The translations under genes were made by a program, and so were the position numbers. 64,000 nucleotides of DNA from Tenrec ecaudatus (lineage: Eukaryota; Chordata; Mammalia; Afrosoricida; Tenrecidae): the NCBI RefSeq assembly GCF_050624435.1, contig NC_134539.1:143564025-143628024 (forward strand). Direction: 5' to 3'. The notes below the pieces were generated by a model. It did not search any database, was not told the DNA's origin, and saw only the letters and a program-made list of their open reading frames with translations. Positions within the stretch are counted from its first letter, which is position 1. Every line of letters starts with the position of its first letter. Shown one piece after another: positions 22,701 to 34,700 of the stretch.

Positions 22701-25700
22701 AAACTGCTGCCTCAGGATTGTAGCTTGCCGGTCTCATTCAAGCCTTAAGACACCCTATCAGACAGCACTAGCCGTGCTTGTTGCTACTGATGTTATTTGT
22801 CACAAAGACAAGAGGTGGCTGCAGAGTGAACCCCAAGTCCTGGGCTGTCCCCCACAGCAGCCAACTACCTGCTGCTGGCCAGGAGGGAAGAGGGAGGCGG
22901 GCGGTAAGGGGGAAGAAAGCAGGGTTTGCTCCGAGCCCCCCCACAGGGCCAGATTCTCCCCTCTCAGTACAGCCTGATCCTGTTCACGTTATCTGTCTGC
23001 GTTGGCGGCAAAGACCATTTATAAACAGGGTGGCCACGGCAGGGGAAAAAATGAAATCAGAGTGTACCATTGAAGCCAGTCAAACAAAACCAAATTAGTA
23101 TTTGGCTAAGGGGCTGTCTCATTGTTAAGCTATTTCCTTCGATATGTTTTCGCAAGTAACGGCCGTTAAACAACCGGGACTGATTGCCAGGTTTGCTTTC
23201 AGGAAGGAAGTCCGCTCCCATTTCCCTGCAACGCAATTCAATTAATTTTCTCCGGACCCTCAGTAGCTGATAATGAGGGAAGCTATACCTGCTTCTTGGA
23301 TAAACAAAATCCATTCCCTTCAAGGGTCCCAAACCCCCTCCTACCGGCTGGGAGCCCCTGCTCCCCGCCACACGACTTGACTTCGGGGGGTGGGGGGGAG
23401 GACAGGGTGAGGAGCCGTGGCCCAGGAGCAGACTGCTGGCTCCCCAGCCTGCTCCTGGGAAAAGGGAAACTTCTGTCTGGCAGGGAGCTCGAAGCCCCTC
23501 TGGATGGGAGACAAAGTACACAGGCCGGTCCTGCAGGGTGCTCGCTGCCGTTGGCAGCAGGTCGGCCCTGGGCAGACACAGCCGCGCTGGTTAAAGGAGG
23601 ACACATTTCCCACTGAGCCCCACCCTGCCCAGGCCGCGTTCCAGGATTGCTAGGGAGGAGGCATTGCTCCCTGGAGACCCGGGTCTAGTCCTGGCTCGTC
23701 TGCAAACTGGCCAGATGACCCTGAGCAAACGCTGCTGGGCCTCAGTTTCCCCACCTATGACTTGGGCTACCAGTCCTTCTGGGACTAGAGAAAGACACGC
23801 ATTCCATCCCCCCTCTCCCTTTTTAAAGTTGGCCCCTTCCTTTCATAAAAGAATTTCCTTGGCTTCCTCTTCAGCGAAGGCATAACGGACCCTGCCTTAC
23901 AAGAATTCCGGCTCGGGGGAAACAAGACCCCAAGACCTCGTGGAAGGACTAGAGAAAGCCTGCAGGAAGGTGCGTCCAGCCCCTCAGGGAGACGCACAGC
24001 AGCCAATCCCTCACTTCTTCAGGTAATAGCTGCTCAACTAACTCCTGCATTTCGGGGGAAGCGCACACAGCAAACGCGGGAGTGGGGAGAACGAGAGAAG
24101 AGAGAGGTCTTTGCGACATTCGTTTAGAGCCAGGCATTTTCACGTGGACCTGTGTCTCCAGCTCCAAGTAACCGCTCCCGAAGTGCACGGCACCCCACAA
24201 AATGAAGCCTCTGGAGGTAGCATTTGAGGCCCTGCAGGTTCGAGCCCTGGCCCCATCACTTCTCACCTGCACCCATCATGCGCTCTTCCACTCCAACTGC
24301 TCCCCCCACCTCCCACTCCAGACCTTTGCTTCTGCCCATCTGCCCAGCAGGCTGCTGTTGCCCAACCCAGCATGCATGGCCTATTCAAGTGACTGGTGCT
24401 TGGTGGAGGTCTCTGACCAGGTGGCCCCTATGGTCATGCCACTGGATAGGGTACTATCCCCCTTCTTTACAATCAGTGGCAGGGTTCTGACTTCCTCATT
24501 AGACGGTGCCTCCTGGGGCCCAGGCACTTTCCAGGTGTAGGCTAGGCTCTCAGTGAATCCTGGCAAAATCAGGTGAGGGTGTTTCATGATCCCCATAGAG
24601 CAGTGGTCCGCAACCTGTGGGTCACGACTCCTTTGGGGTCGAACGACCCTTTCACAGGGGTCGCCCGATTCCTAACAGTAGCAAAATGACAGTGATGAAG
24701 TTGCAATGAAAATAATGTTATGGTTGGGGGCCACCACCACATGAGGAACTGAATGAAAGGGTGGCGGCATGAGGAAGGTGGAGACCCACTGCCCTAGAGG
24801 ATAACGATAGGGGAGAAAACCGGGCCCCATCTAACAGGGCACCTGGTGTGAGATGGGGCTCCATGTGGGACCCTTGAGTTGAAAAGAGCTGCTGGGTGGA
24901 CGACTCAGCCAGGCAGACCCCCGCTCCTAGCCTGCCTCATTCTCAAAGCCTAGACCCTGTGCTGGGAAGCATGTGACACGTGGCCTATTTGTACCCAGAG
25001 TCCCAGTCTGAGAGGGGTATTTCCAGGGCTCCCAGGGTTGTGTATGGGCTGAGCTGACCAATGAGAGGAGGAGGCGAGAGAGGGTCTGAGAAAACCTGCC
25101 CAGTCTGGAGACCCAGACATCCCCGCACCCAGGCTGGTCAGCCACTGGAGGCTCCAGGTCTGGAAGAGACCAGGGCTACCTCTGGGCCTGGTGAGCTTGG
25201 GAGAGACTCTGTTTAAGGCAGTGTTTATGACATAAACACTTACAGAGTATCTATTTTCCTTGAAATCTGCAAAACAAAGGATAAGAGGGCCTTGAGCAAA
25301 GACTAGCCTGTAGGCTGGGCACCCTTTCCTGTCTCAGAGGCTGCAGGGTGGGGGGCAGGGGGGCACGGTGGGGGTGGGGCTGCAAAGGCTCAGTGAAGCT
25401 CCAGAGCCCCTAGTTCAGGTCCCGCCCCAGGAAGCTGTGGCTCCCTGGCGGAGATTGGCTCCGGGACTTTGTGACGCCACATCACGGGCACTCAAAATCT
25501 TCTCAAACTCACTGGGCATTGTGGACTGGATTTAAAAACTCGTAGCTTTTTTATTTTTAATGGGAAACTCCCAAAAGCAAAAAGATGAAAACCATTTCTG
25601 GCCTAGTCGTTCGTGTGTGTGTTTTAACAATTAGCCGGTATAAGTAATTTACATTCTCTTCTCTTTCACATGTGACGATTTTTACAAGTGTTTTCAGGCA

Positions 25701-28700
25701 TCCTCTCAGCCGGCACCGTTAGTGGGCCCATGACAATTGTCAAGCGGATGAGCTGCTGTTTATTTAACCATTTCCTTACTTCAAAAATAGAGGTTCTTTG
25801 CCCGCACATCATCATTACCCGTTAAACCGAGAGCCTCCCCTGCGATCTTGTTAAAATCAAACAGTAGCTGTGCTGAGCTGGTGTGAAAAGGCTGGCCTGG
25901 AGCACGAACCGTCTCTATGGGGCAGGCTGACCACAGCCACCCCACAGAGCAGGTAGGGACCTTATGGGGCCAAGCCTCAGTGTTAACAGTGGGGGGAGAC
26001 AAACTCAGGGAAAGGAAGCCAGGAAGGATCGGGCAGCCTGAAGCAGGGGAGCAGGGTTATTGAGCTGTGGGTGGAGACTGGTTGCCATGCGTGTTCTCAA
26101 CCTTAGCAACAGGATAAACCAAACTAGGTGTTGCTGGAGCCGAAGCTGTCACTGTTTCCCAATGCTCTGGGGACAGGGGTGGCCATCAGCCCCCTTTCCC
26201 GAGGGATCTCCTCCGGATGATCCATGCCATCCTCTCTTGGGCGTGCGCGCGGGACAGGGGAGGGGCCTGATGGGAAAAGGACCAAGGCCCTTGCCAAGAG
26301 GGAGTGACACAGCAGTGGCAACGGTGACGCGGAACAATTGCGGAGGACGGCCCAGGTCTGGGCAGGGTTTCAGTCTGTGGTACCCAGGGACACTATGAGC
26401 CAGAACCTGGCAACAATGTAGGAAGATGAGCGTGGGGGTGAGATAGGTTGATGAGAACAGAAAGTCAGGCCTGGAGGGTAAGCGGTGAGCTGCCCGAGAG
26501 GAGGAAGAGAAGGGGCTCATTTGCCTTTTCAGACAAGAGGCCTCCAGTCTCCCCATTAGGATCGATGGTCAATGGCCGAGATGGAACCCGATACCTTAGA
26601 TGGCCGTCGATGGACACAGACTTCCCGGAGCCTCAGTCTACACCAGCGGCCCAAACACAAACTCGTCCCTTCTGGATTTTGCTAAGTTGTGGGGACACAG
26701 GAGTCACCACCCTTGCCGTTTCTCAGTCTGATTTCACGTGTCCTGTTTCACGAGTCCCCTGTCTTATCACAGCCCCATTGTGTCTGCCCTCCAGCGGGAA
26801 CAGGGCCAGCGCCTCCTAAGGGGCCCCACTTCGGCCCTGGCTGGCCCGGACTCAGGCGCTGTGGGCCAAATGATGAATCAGCTGGCCACCTAGGCAAACC
26901 GTTGGGTAAATTTCCACCCCCACCCTCCCCCAAAGGGCCAGCGGGGGAAGGGGGGCGTGTCAGATAGAAGAGGAAGCTGTCTCCAGGCAGTGCCTCCTAA
27001 AGTAACTTGATTATGAAATAACAAGAGTTCAACGATGTCGACCAATCAGGCCGAGACCACGTCTTTACACATGTGGATCAACAACCAGACACGCATTGGT
27101 AGTGCTTGGTACCGGAGCAGCCACCATACAGATAGACTCTAATGGGTTGCACCCAATGGTTTCGCAGGGTAAGTTTTACCAGGCTGTGCTTTGAAGTGGG
27201 AGAAGCCACCTGGGGGCCTTGCAGGATGGGTGGGGAGTGACCCTTCAGTGTGCTGCTTCTCCCCCCCCCCCCCAACCTGTCACTCCTGTCCTCGGGCTCT
27301 TTCTTGATGACCACTTCTGGTCATTGCTGCCCTCAGGCCAGCCGCTCCTGGCATATTTGGGGGCAGGGTGTGGCAGAGCGTGAACCAGAGTTTCTGTCCC
27401 TTTAAGAAAACACCCCTGGCAGCCTGGACAAAGAGAAATCAGAGGGTGGACGGCCAGGAGAGACCAGGCAAGGGAGCAGACACTCACTGAGGAAGGTGGC
27501 TCGACCGAGCTCACAGTCATGGGATAAGTGCCTCCTCCCAGGATCTCTTCAGGTGGATGTGCTCAAGATGTCTCCCCAGGTGGCCACTCCTGGCGTTCTG
27601 AATTCTCACCTGCAGTGCAAGAGACCTGGGCCAAAAGACCGGGCCAAGTCCCTTCATGGGCAGCCACCATCTCCCCCAATCACCTCCAAAGCCGGTGGCG
27701 ACCACTAATCCCCTCTCTATCTCTGTGGCTGGCTTGTTATGGATTTTACCAGCCTCATGGAGTCACACCATACGTGTGTTTTTATTGGTCTGGCTTCGTT
27801 CTGGCTTAGCATCATGTTTTCAAGGCTCATCTGTGGTACCGCCTCCCCGTAGTTATAGAAGAGGTGCCCAAAGTGAGCAAACCAGCAAGGACGGGAAAGG
27901 CCTTGTACCAGATGGAGTGACATCGCAGGGGGATGCAGTCAGGCCAAAGTGTGACCCCTTGTCAGGGATCCCCCTCCCGACCCAACATAGCATTGCTCAG
28001 TTTTTAATATTTTCTGCTTTGTTATTGATGGAGGTTTCTCTTAGCTTCATAGTCATTGTTGTTGGGCCATTTGTTTGTACACTGTTTTGATCTTTGTATG
28101 CTTTTCTGTACAGGAAGCCCAGAGACAACTGCTGGATCAATAGATTGAAACGGATCCGACAGAGCGGGGGACTGGCAGGAATTGAAGAACTAACAGTCAC
28201 AAGGCCCAGGAAGAAGAAATATACTGGAATTGACTGACTGTAGTGAAGGTTGTACAACTCTTATGAATGTGAATGAACTATTGAAGTGTATATGTGAACT
28301 GTACGTCAGTGAGATTGCTAAAAATCAGCAACACCAACAACAAAACAACAGGAAAACCTTGCCATTTCTAGTAAATCACATCATCCTGACTCATTTGTTA
28401 GCAGGCCTACTATTGCCGGCTGAGGTTTGCAAATCTTCAAGTAAATTATTTTTTTAAAAAGATCATTTTATTGGGGGCTCTTACAGCTCTTATAACAATC
28501 CATACATCATCAATTATATGAAGCACATTTGTCTATATGTTGCCATCCTTATTTTCTAAACTTTAAGTAAATTATTTTTAAAACGAAATAAAAATGTTCC
28601 CAAAGGCAAAACTTGCATATCTAACTGTGAAACATTCCTGCTCACAAGCCACGTGGAGCTATGCTAGAATCTCAGAGCTGGAGGAGCCACGTGGAGACCC

Positions 28701-31700
28701 CTGCCAGCACTGAGATGCATCACCCCACTGGATCCACCCACTGGCCTGATCCGCCTGCATTTGGCACCATTGTATGTGTTGCATGAGTCTCAAGAGGAAT
28801 TCAAGGGCGAATATTGGACTTACTGGCTAATATTGAACTCATGGACTTGATCTGGACTGAGCTGGGATGTTTTATTGATGCATAATTGCTTCTTGATATA
28901 AAACTCTCTCTTATACAAAAACCAACCAACCAAACAAAAAACTTGCACATCTAACGTACTTTACAGAAACCCACAGTACGTTCTCCGTGGCTAAGAGCAA
29001 GAGCTCCTCCTCAGCCCTTTCTAGCTTCCCCAGGGCTGGTTTCATCTTCTCCATCCAAACCCAAACCCAATCAAACTCACTCCGGTCGAACTGAGAGAGC
29101 CAGATGGAGCAGGAGCCTGGTGGCGTAGTGGGGATGTGTTGGGCTGCGAACTCTAGGTCAGCAGTTTGAAACCGCCCATTTCCTCCCAGGAGAAAGATGA
29201 GCTTTCTATTCTTGTAAAGAATTACAGTCTTGGAAACTCACAGGGACGTTGACCCTGTCTTCTAGGGTCACTTTGGAGCAATTCTATACGGTCCTACATG
29301 GTCACTCTGAGTCGGCATCGACTCATCAGCTGTGTGCTTGGTCTAGGGTCTGCTCCAAAAAGCCAAAAATGAGTTGGTTTGAGTGAACTTGGACTCCTGG
29401 TGACGCACGACTGGAGAGTGGAACCGTGTTCTGGAGAAGCAGAGGCAGACCGCCAGGTCTTTCTTCTGAGGGTCTCTCAGAAGAGCGGGTTAGAACGGTC
29501 TCTTTTTCAGTTACTAGTCAAAGGCTTAACCTGCTGTGGCCCCCAGGGCCTCCTTCCTAGTACAGAGAGAGAGCCACCCAACTGACTCTGAACCAGGAGA
29601 ACAACGAAACAAAACAGGCCCTGAGGTGACTCACGACAGGCAGGCTTAGGAGCAACAAGACCTGAGGGGTCTTGGAGGCAAGTGGGCAAAGGGGTGTTTA
29701 GAGGGTTCAGATTGGCTAAAAGGGAGTGGACCCTTAGAAGTGCCTGGCTTCTAAGGCCCAGCTTAGACGGGTTCAGGGGGGTGGTTGGGGAGTGATTGGG
29801 GTGCAGACAACGGACTTTCACTTTCAAATGCAAGGACATTGCGACTCGGCCCGTGTGATGATTGGATGAGAACTTAAGATCATTGCCCCCCCGCCCCCGC
29901 CACCTCATTTAACAGATAAGAGGAAAACAAAACAGTGTCCAGATTGATGCCAAGAACGCAGATTCCTGAAGACAGTTCTCTCACTCTGGCCTGTGAGCTC
30001 CCATTTGGGGACTCCTGTCTCCCCATCCGACAGGCCCCCTACCCTCTCCAGGACCCAAGTCTCCCTCTGCATGCGCTGCCCTGGAACTGCTCCTTGGAGG
30101 CTGGCCTGCCGGTGCCCCTTTGCTTATCTCAGGGAGGGTTTCCTTTGTGTCACACATGGGGTTCAGGAGCCAGAATCACACCCTGTGAGGCCACTTTCCC
30201 AAACAGTCCGCCCTGGAGTGCTGCCCACGGGAGGTAGTGGGAAATTGAGACGTGAAGTGATAGAGAAGGACAGGTTGAACAAAACTCTGCTACACCCCTA
30301 ACCCCTTTGTGAATCGGTCACCCACCCCCCCAGCCTAAGCACGCATGCACACACGTGCGCACATACACACGCCCACCTAAGATTGGCTTTCTGAAGGGTA
30401 AGAGATAGCACTGCTTCAAACACAGAGCAAAACAGGTAACCCGAGAGGAGCAACCGGAAAAAAAGCGCCAATTGCATCCAGCTCAGGGTTTCCCAAAGTG
30501 TGGTCCCCACACCGGCAGCATCGTGTTCCAGGAGAGCTTGATAGGAATGCCTTCATCCCCACTGAGAGGGTCAGAATCAGAACTGGGAGGCCTAAGGGGG
30601 CGGGATGTCCACAGTGTGTGTTTGAATAAGCCTGAGGACCATCGGCCTGGAGTCTAGTCTACATCGCTCCTGTCACAGAGAAAGAGCCTAGGGCCTCAGA
30701 GGTTCCGTGACTTGCCCAGGACAACCCCCTCACCCCTCTCTGATCACACCACGGGGTCACTCTTAGCTCCCAAAGTAGATAGAGCTGAAGTCTCTAATAA
30801 AGCTGATGCTAACATTTCCCACAGCAAGCGAGATGGGCAGTGTAGGTGCCTGCTGCCACCTTTTAGGTGGGGAAAGAGCACCAGCGAGATGGGCAACATC
30901 AACAGAGGCAGTGTAAGGACTCACGCAGAAGACCCGTAAGGACTGGTCAGGCAGCCTCAAGCCCTGGTTCTAATCTCTGCCCGGCCACTTCAAGTCGCCT
31001 CCAGATAGGCACAAGAGACTTAACCTCTGGCCCGTGTTCCCACCTGCCAAGCAGAAGTGACGGAGGTCCACCTGAAGGTTGTTTGGGGGGTGAAATGAAA
31101 AATGTGAAGCCCTGCCAACGGAGGCAGGCACAGAGAGTGCTCCGTCCGTGCCAGGTCCCACGACACAGGAGAAAGGGACTCTCCTGGCCTAGAGAACAGG
31201 AGCACATGTAGCAACGGAAGGGAAACACACGGAAAGGTCTTTCTTCTACGAAGCTGCTCCATGGGTTTTGAACAGCCAACCTTTGTCTAGCAGTCGCAGG
31301 AATCAGAAACTCCTGGGGGCTTGAGAGAGTTCAGATTCTGGTCCTGGGGATCTGGGCTGGGGCCTGAAAACTGCAGCTGCTGCAGGTCCAGCGGCCAGAG
31401 TCTTGGAAGCCTCCAAGCCCATTGTAATGATCCCTTCCCAAGAATCCACGGGACGGAGGCCCCTGTATTAAGACAGTCACACAGCCATGGCGCCGTTTGG
31501 ATAAGTCGTCTTTGTGGATTCCATCTCAACAGATGTGAATGCACTCATTCTACAAGACGAAATCGCTGGGAGCACCGCTGGTTAGTTCCACGTCTGCCTG
31601 GGCACGGTGGTCAGTTCCCCGGGGCAGCTCATCACCAAGGAAGCGTGGCATGATGGGAACGAAAGTGGGGTGTGGGCAGAAATGAATAGGAAATGGGAGC

Positions 31701-34700
31701 AACATTGTACAACAACCCCTTGATCCCAAGGCAATGTCCTATTGGAAAGGCTGAAGCTGTGTCTTCAGAGCCAGGCACTTTCTCTGAGCCCTTTGCCAGT
31801 CCAAGGGGCACGCCCCAGGGCACGCTCACCAGCTGGCAGCTGGACTAGGTGGTCGTGCTGTGTCTCTGGGGGCAGAGAACGATTCGGCGGAGCTGGGACA
31901 ATTTGGTTCTGGCCGGAAGGATGAGAAAGGGCCCTCTTGTTGGGCACAGGCTTGAGAGGCTCTGTCTGTCTGGCGTGCAGTGGGCACTCAAGAAGCATCG
32001 GATGACTGTGTGGGTGGGAGATGGAACCCCAGCCTCCCCTTGACAGGTCGGCAGCTCCTGCTTCCCTGCCCACTCCACTCCCAAGGCCCACCGTTGGTTG
32101 ATTCTGGGGGAGGCGCCCGCAGGCGGGGCAGGCTGGGCCACATCACTCACCAGGGTCAGCTTTCCGGATTTCACTGTATACCGTTTCTGTGCCCTTCGAT
32201 TCTAGAGCTGGAAAAGGGAGAGAGAGCAGGTCGGTCTGGGCCCGTGACACCAAGCCTGCTGCTGCTGCTGCGGCTGCAACAGGAACATCCCTGGGGCCCC
32301 CTCACCCAGCCCCACAGGGCCCATGCCCAGCTTTCAAGGTGCATAGGGGCCAATGCTGGCTTGCCCTCTGGCACAGCCCACAGTGCTGAGGGGGTCGGGG
32401 AGATGGGGCAGGTGCAGAGGTGGGGACCAAGTCTGGGACCCAGGCACATGGGGTGGCCAGTTGGCCTTTCCGGACCACTTGGAGGTATTTTAGCATCTTC
32501 TGCACTAGGCCTGCTGACACGGGGCACCAGCAGATGCAGCAGGAGCCTTGTAAGCCTCCACTGAGCAGCTTTTGGAGGCTGTCCTCCTGGGCAGCCCTCT
32601 GCAGCCCGGTTTGTTCTGTTGCTGCTCCCCACCAGCCCCGGGCTCAGTTCAGCCCCGTGCGTGTTTATGCAAGTGCACACGTAGTCCCAGCTGGGCGTGC
32701 ATGTGAGCGCGTTCGGGTATCAGTGTGCGCCTGGGTGCATCAGCCCACCTCCCCCTCTGGCTGCCCAGTAGCAGCAGCTGCCCACTAATGACTAAACCAG
32801 GCCAGCCGGCTGTTTGTCTCTGCTGTCAGGGATGTTTCCGGAAGGGGCTTTATTTTGGCTTCTGTTTTTCTCAGTGTTCTCAGAGAAAGAAAGCCATGCC
32901 CCACCCCCACCCCTGTGACCTCAAGGGGTTTTCCCAGCAATCAGCATCAGGGCAAACAAGCAGTAAACAGGTGTTTAACAAGTTCCTTCCTGCCAGCTCC
33001 CACAATCCCAGAGGCTCCTTGGCTGGCTTCCAGCCATGGTTGGAGCTGGATGTGGTGCCCACCCAGATGGGGAGGAGGGGGCATCTGGGGGACAGGGAAC
33101 AGGCTGGCCAAGATGGATCCAAGTTTACTCATCACTGGCCTCAACCTCACAGAGCTCTTTACTCGTGTAGCTACCCCCCTCCCCCACATCTCACATGGGA
33201 AGGCAGGGAAGAGCATGGGAGGTGCCAGGCTCCAGTGCCCTCCTTGCCCCCATCAGCCCCTGCCCCTCTGGTGCCAAGGAGGAACCTGGCTCCCCCACAC
33301 AACTCGAATCCTCCTGAAGCGCTCCTCACCACCGTGACCACCACCGCTCTACCACAGCCTGGGAAACCCACAACTTCTGAAAGGGTGGCCAGCTGGGTGG
33401 TTGAGGCCCTGTGGCCGTACTGCCTGGCGGGCGATGCCCGTAGGAGCTGACTGCCCTTGCTTCAGCCATTCCCCTATCAATTTCTCCCGCCTTTAAGCAG
33501 GAAGAAGAAAACCCGATCCTTCGACCATGGACTCAGCCCTTCCCACGGGAGGAAACAACACCATGGAGAAAGTGCAATTCTCCAAGCACAAACCTGCCCT
33601 CTCCTGTCCCTGTCAGCCCACCCTGCCCCTGTCCAGCCACCAGGGGACCAAGGCAGGACCTGCCCTCTGGAATCTAAGCGCCCCTCCGCCAGCATGTGGG
33701 AGCCTGGGGCAGGCAGTCCGAGGGGAACCAGGCTCTGGTAAACTGCTCCATGGACCGTGAGTGGGCAAGAATGGAAAAGATGGCAGGGTGTTCCCAGTGC
33801 ACATTCAAACCCTCTTGCCTCGGGTCTCCATTTCTCCCAAGCCTGAAGTCCTCTGAAGAGGAAGCTTCCTGTGGTCCCAGGACCAGGTCAGTGCTCAGAG
33901 GGATGGGCACAGTGCTTGTCCTGGGCGCAGGCTGGTCAGGGAAGGTTGGCAGGGACCCCCTCCCATCCCGTCCAGCACAGCCCACCCAGACTGACTCTGA
34001 GCACCAGGCCTTTGTGCCATCTTCTCGTGGAGGCCCCCTGGGCATCTCAGACCTCTCACGGCCATGGCCCCAGCTGAACCAGACCTTACCACGAGAACAC
34101 CACCATCTCCATGGCTGTCCATTCAAGTCACTTCTCCTCTGCCTCCCAGCCATTCAATCCCTCACCCAGGGCTGCCCTCTGCCTCCAGGACAGGTACCTT
34201 GAATCCCCCCCATTGCCAGCGTTTCAGCTCCGCCCTCATTTTCTCTTGCCTGGTGGTAACGGCCTCTCTGCTTCATTCTCAGCCCTTTCCACTGGTTCCC
34301 CAAAGCAACCACCAGGCTCTTTAGGAACGAACTTGGATCCTATCACTCCCGGGCTTCAGGCCTCCCACTGGCTCTCCAGTCACCGGGAATGGAGTTTAGT
34401 AACTTCTGGCTTCCTTCCACCTGACCCCTTCCCTTCCTTCTCCAGCCCTCCTCTCCCTCTCCCTGCGGATGCCCCGGGGGCTCTTTTCAGACCTGAGCCA
34501 AGGTCTGCAAGGTCTCCCCATTCCTGGCAGGGCCCTTCTTGACATCCGCCGGGTCCAACTTAAGCACTACCCCTTCAAAGGAGCCTCCAGGAACCTGGAG
34601 CCAGACACCGGTCCCTTGCCTGCCTTCTTCTCTTCTGAGGAGTTCTCCTTAGGACCCACACCTATACATGTTTTCCCTTGGGCTGCCCCCTTCCCCATGT

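Larger units (their letters stand above)
19702..25243 (-). other. PECAM1 intron 15
   Basis: Holds a split AfroSINE, LINE 3' ends, a tRNA-Gly-type SINE, two SPIN copies, a U2 fragment and a MIR. 22970-23290 looks non-repetitive with GATA- and ETS-type motifs. Confidence 0.8.
25267..32150 (-). other. PECAM1 intron 14
   Basis: 6.9 kb. 25500-25870 looks non-repetitive. 27715-27835 resembles an old L1. An LTR-like piece, LINE 3' end, AfroSINEs, MER5-like and MIR elements follow. No gene. Confidence 0.75.

Noticed and set aside
32151..32207. alternative acceptor of exon 14 six bases further in (after CTCTAG)
   Set aside because: It would drop two residues (Ala, Leu) relative to the human exon and lies next to the stronger TTTTCCAG site that gives the same 57-nt length as human.
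32725..33450. 241-residue plus-strand open frame
   Set aside because: GC-rich intron 13 sequence with no recognisable domain and overlapping frames on both strands; looks like chance.
34111..34542. 143-residue open frame near 34.1-34.5 kb
   Set aside because: Overlaps an L2-like remnant; Pro/Ser-rich reading without a domain.
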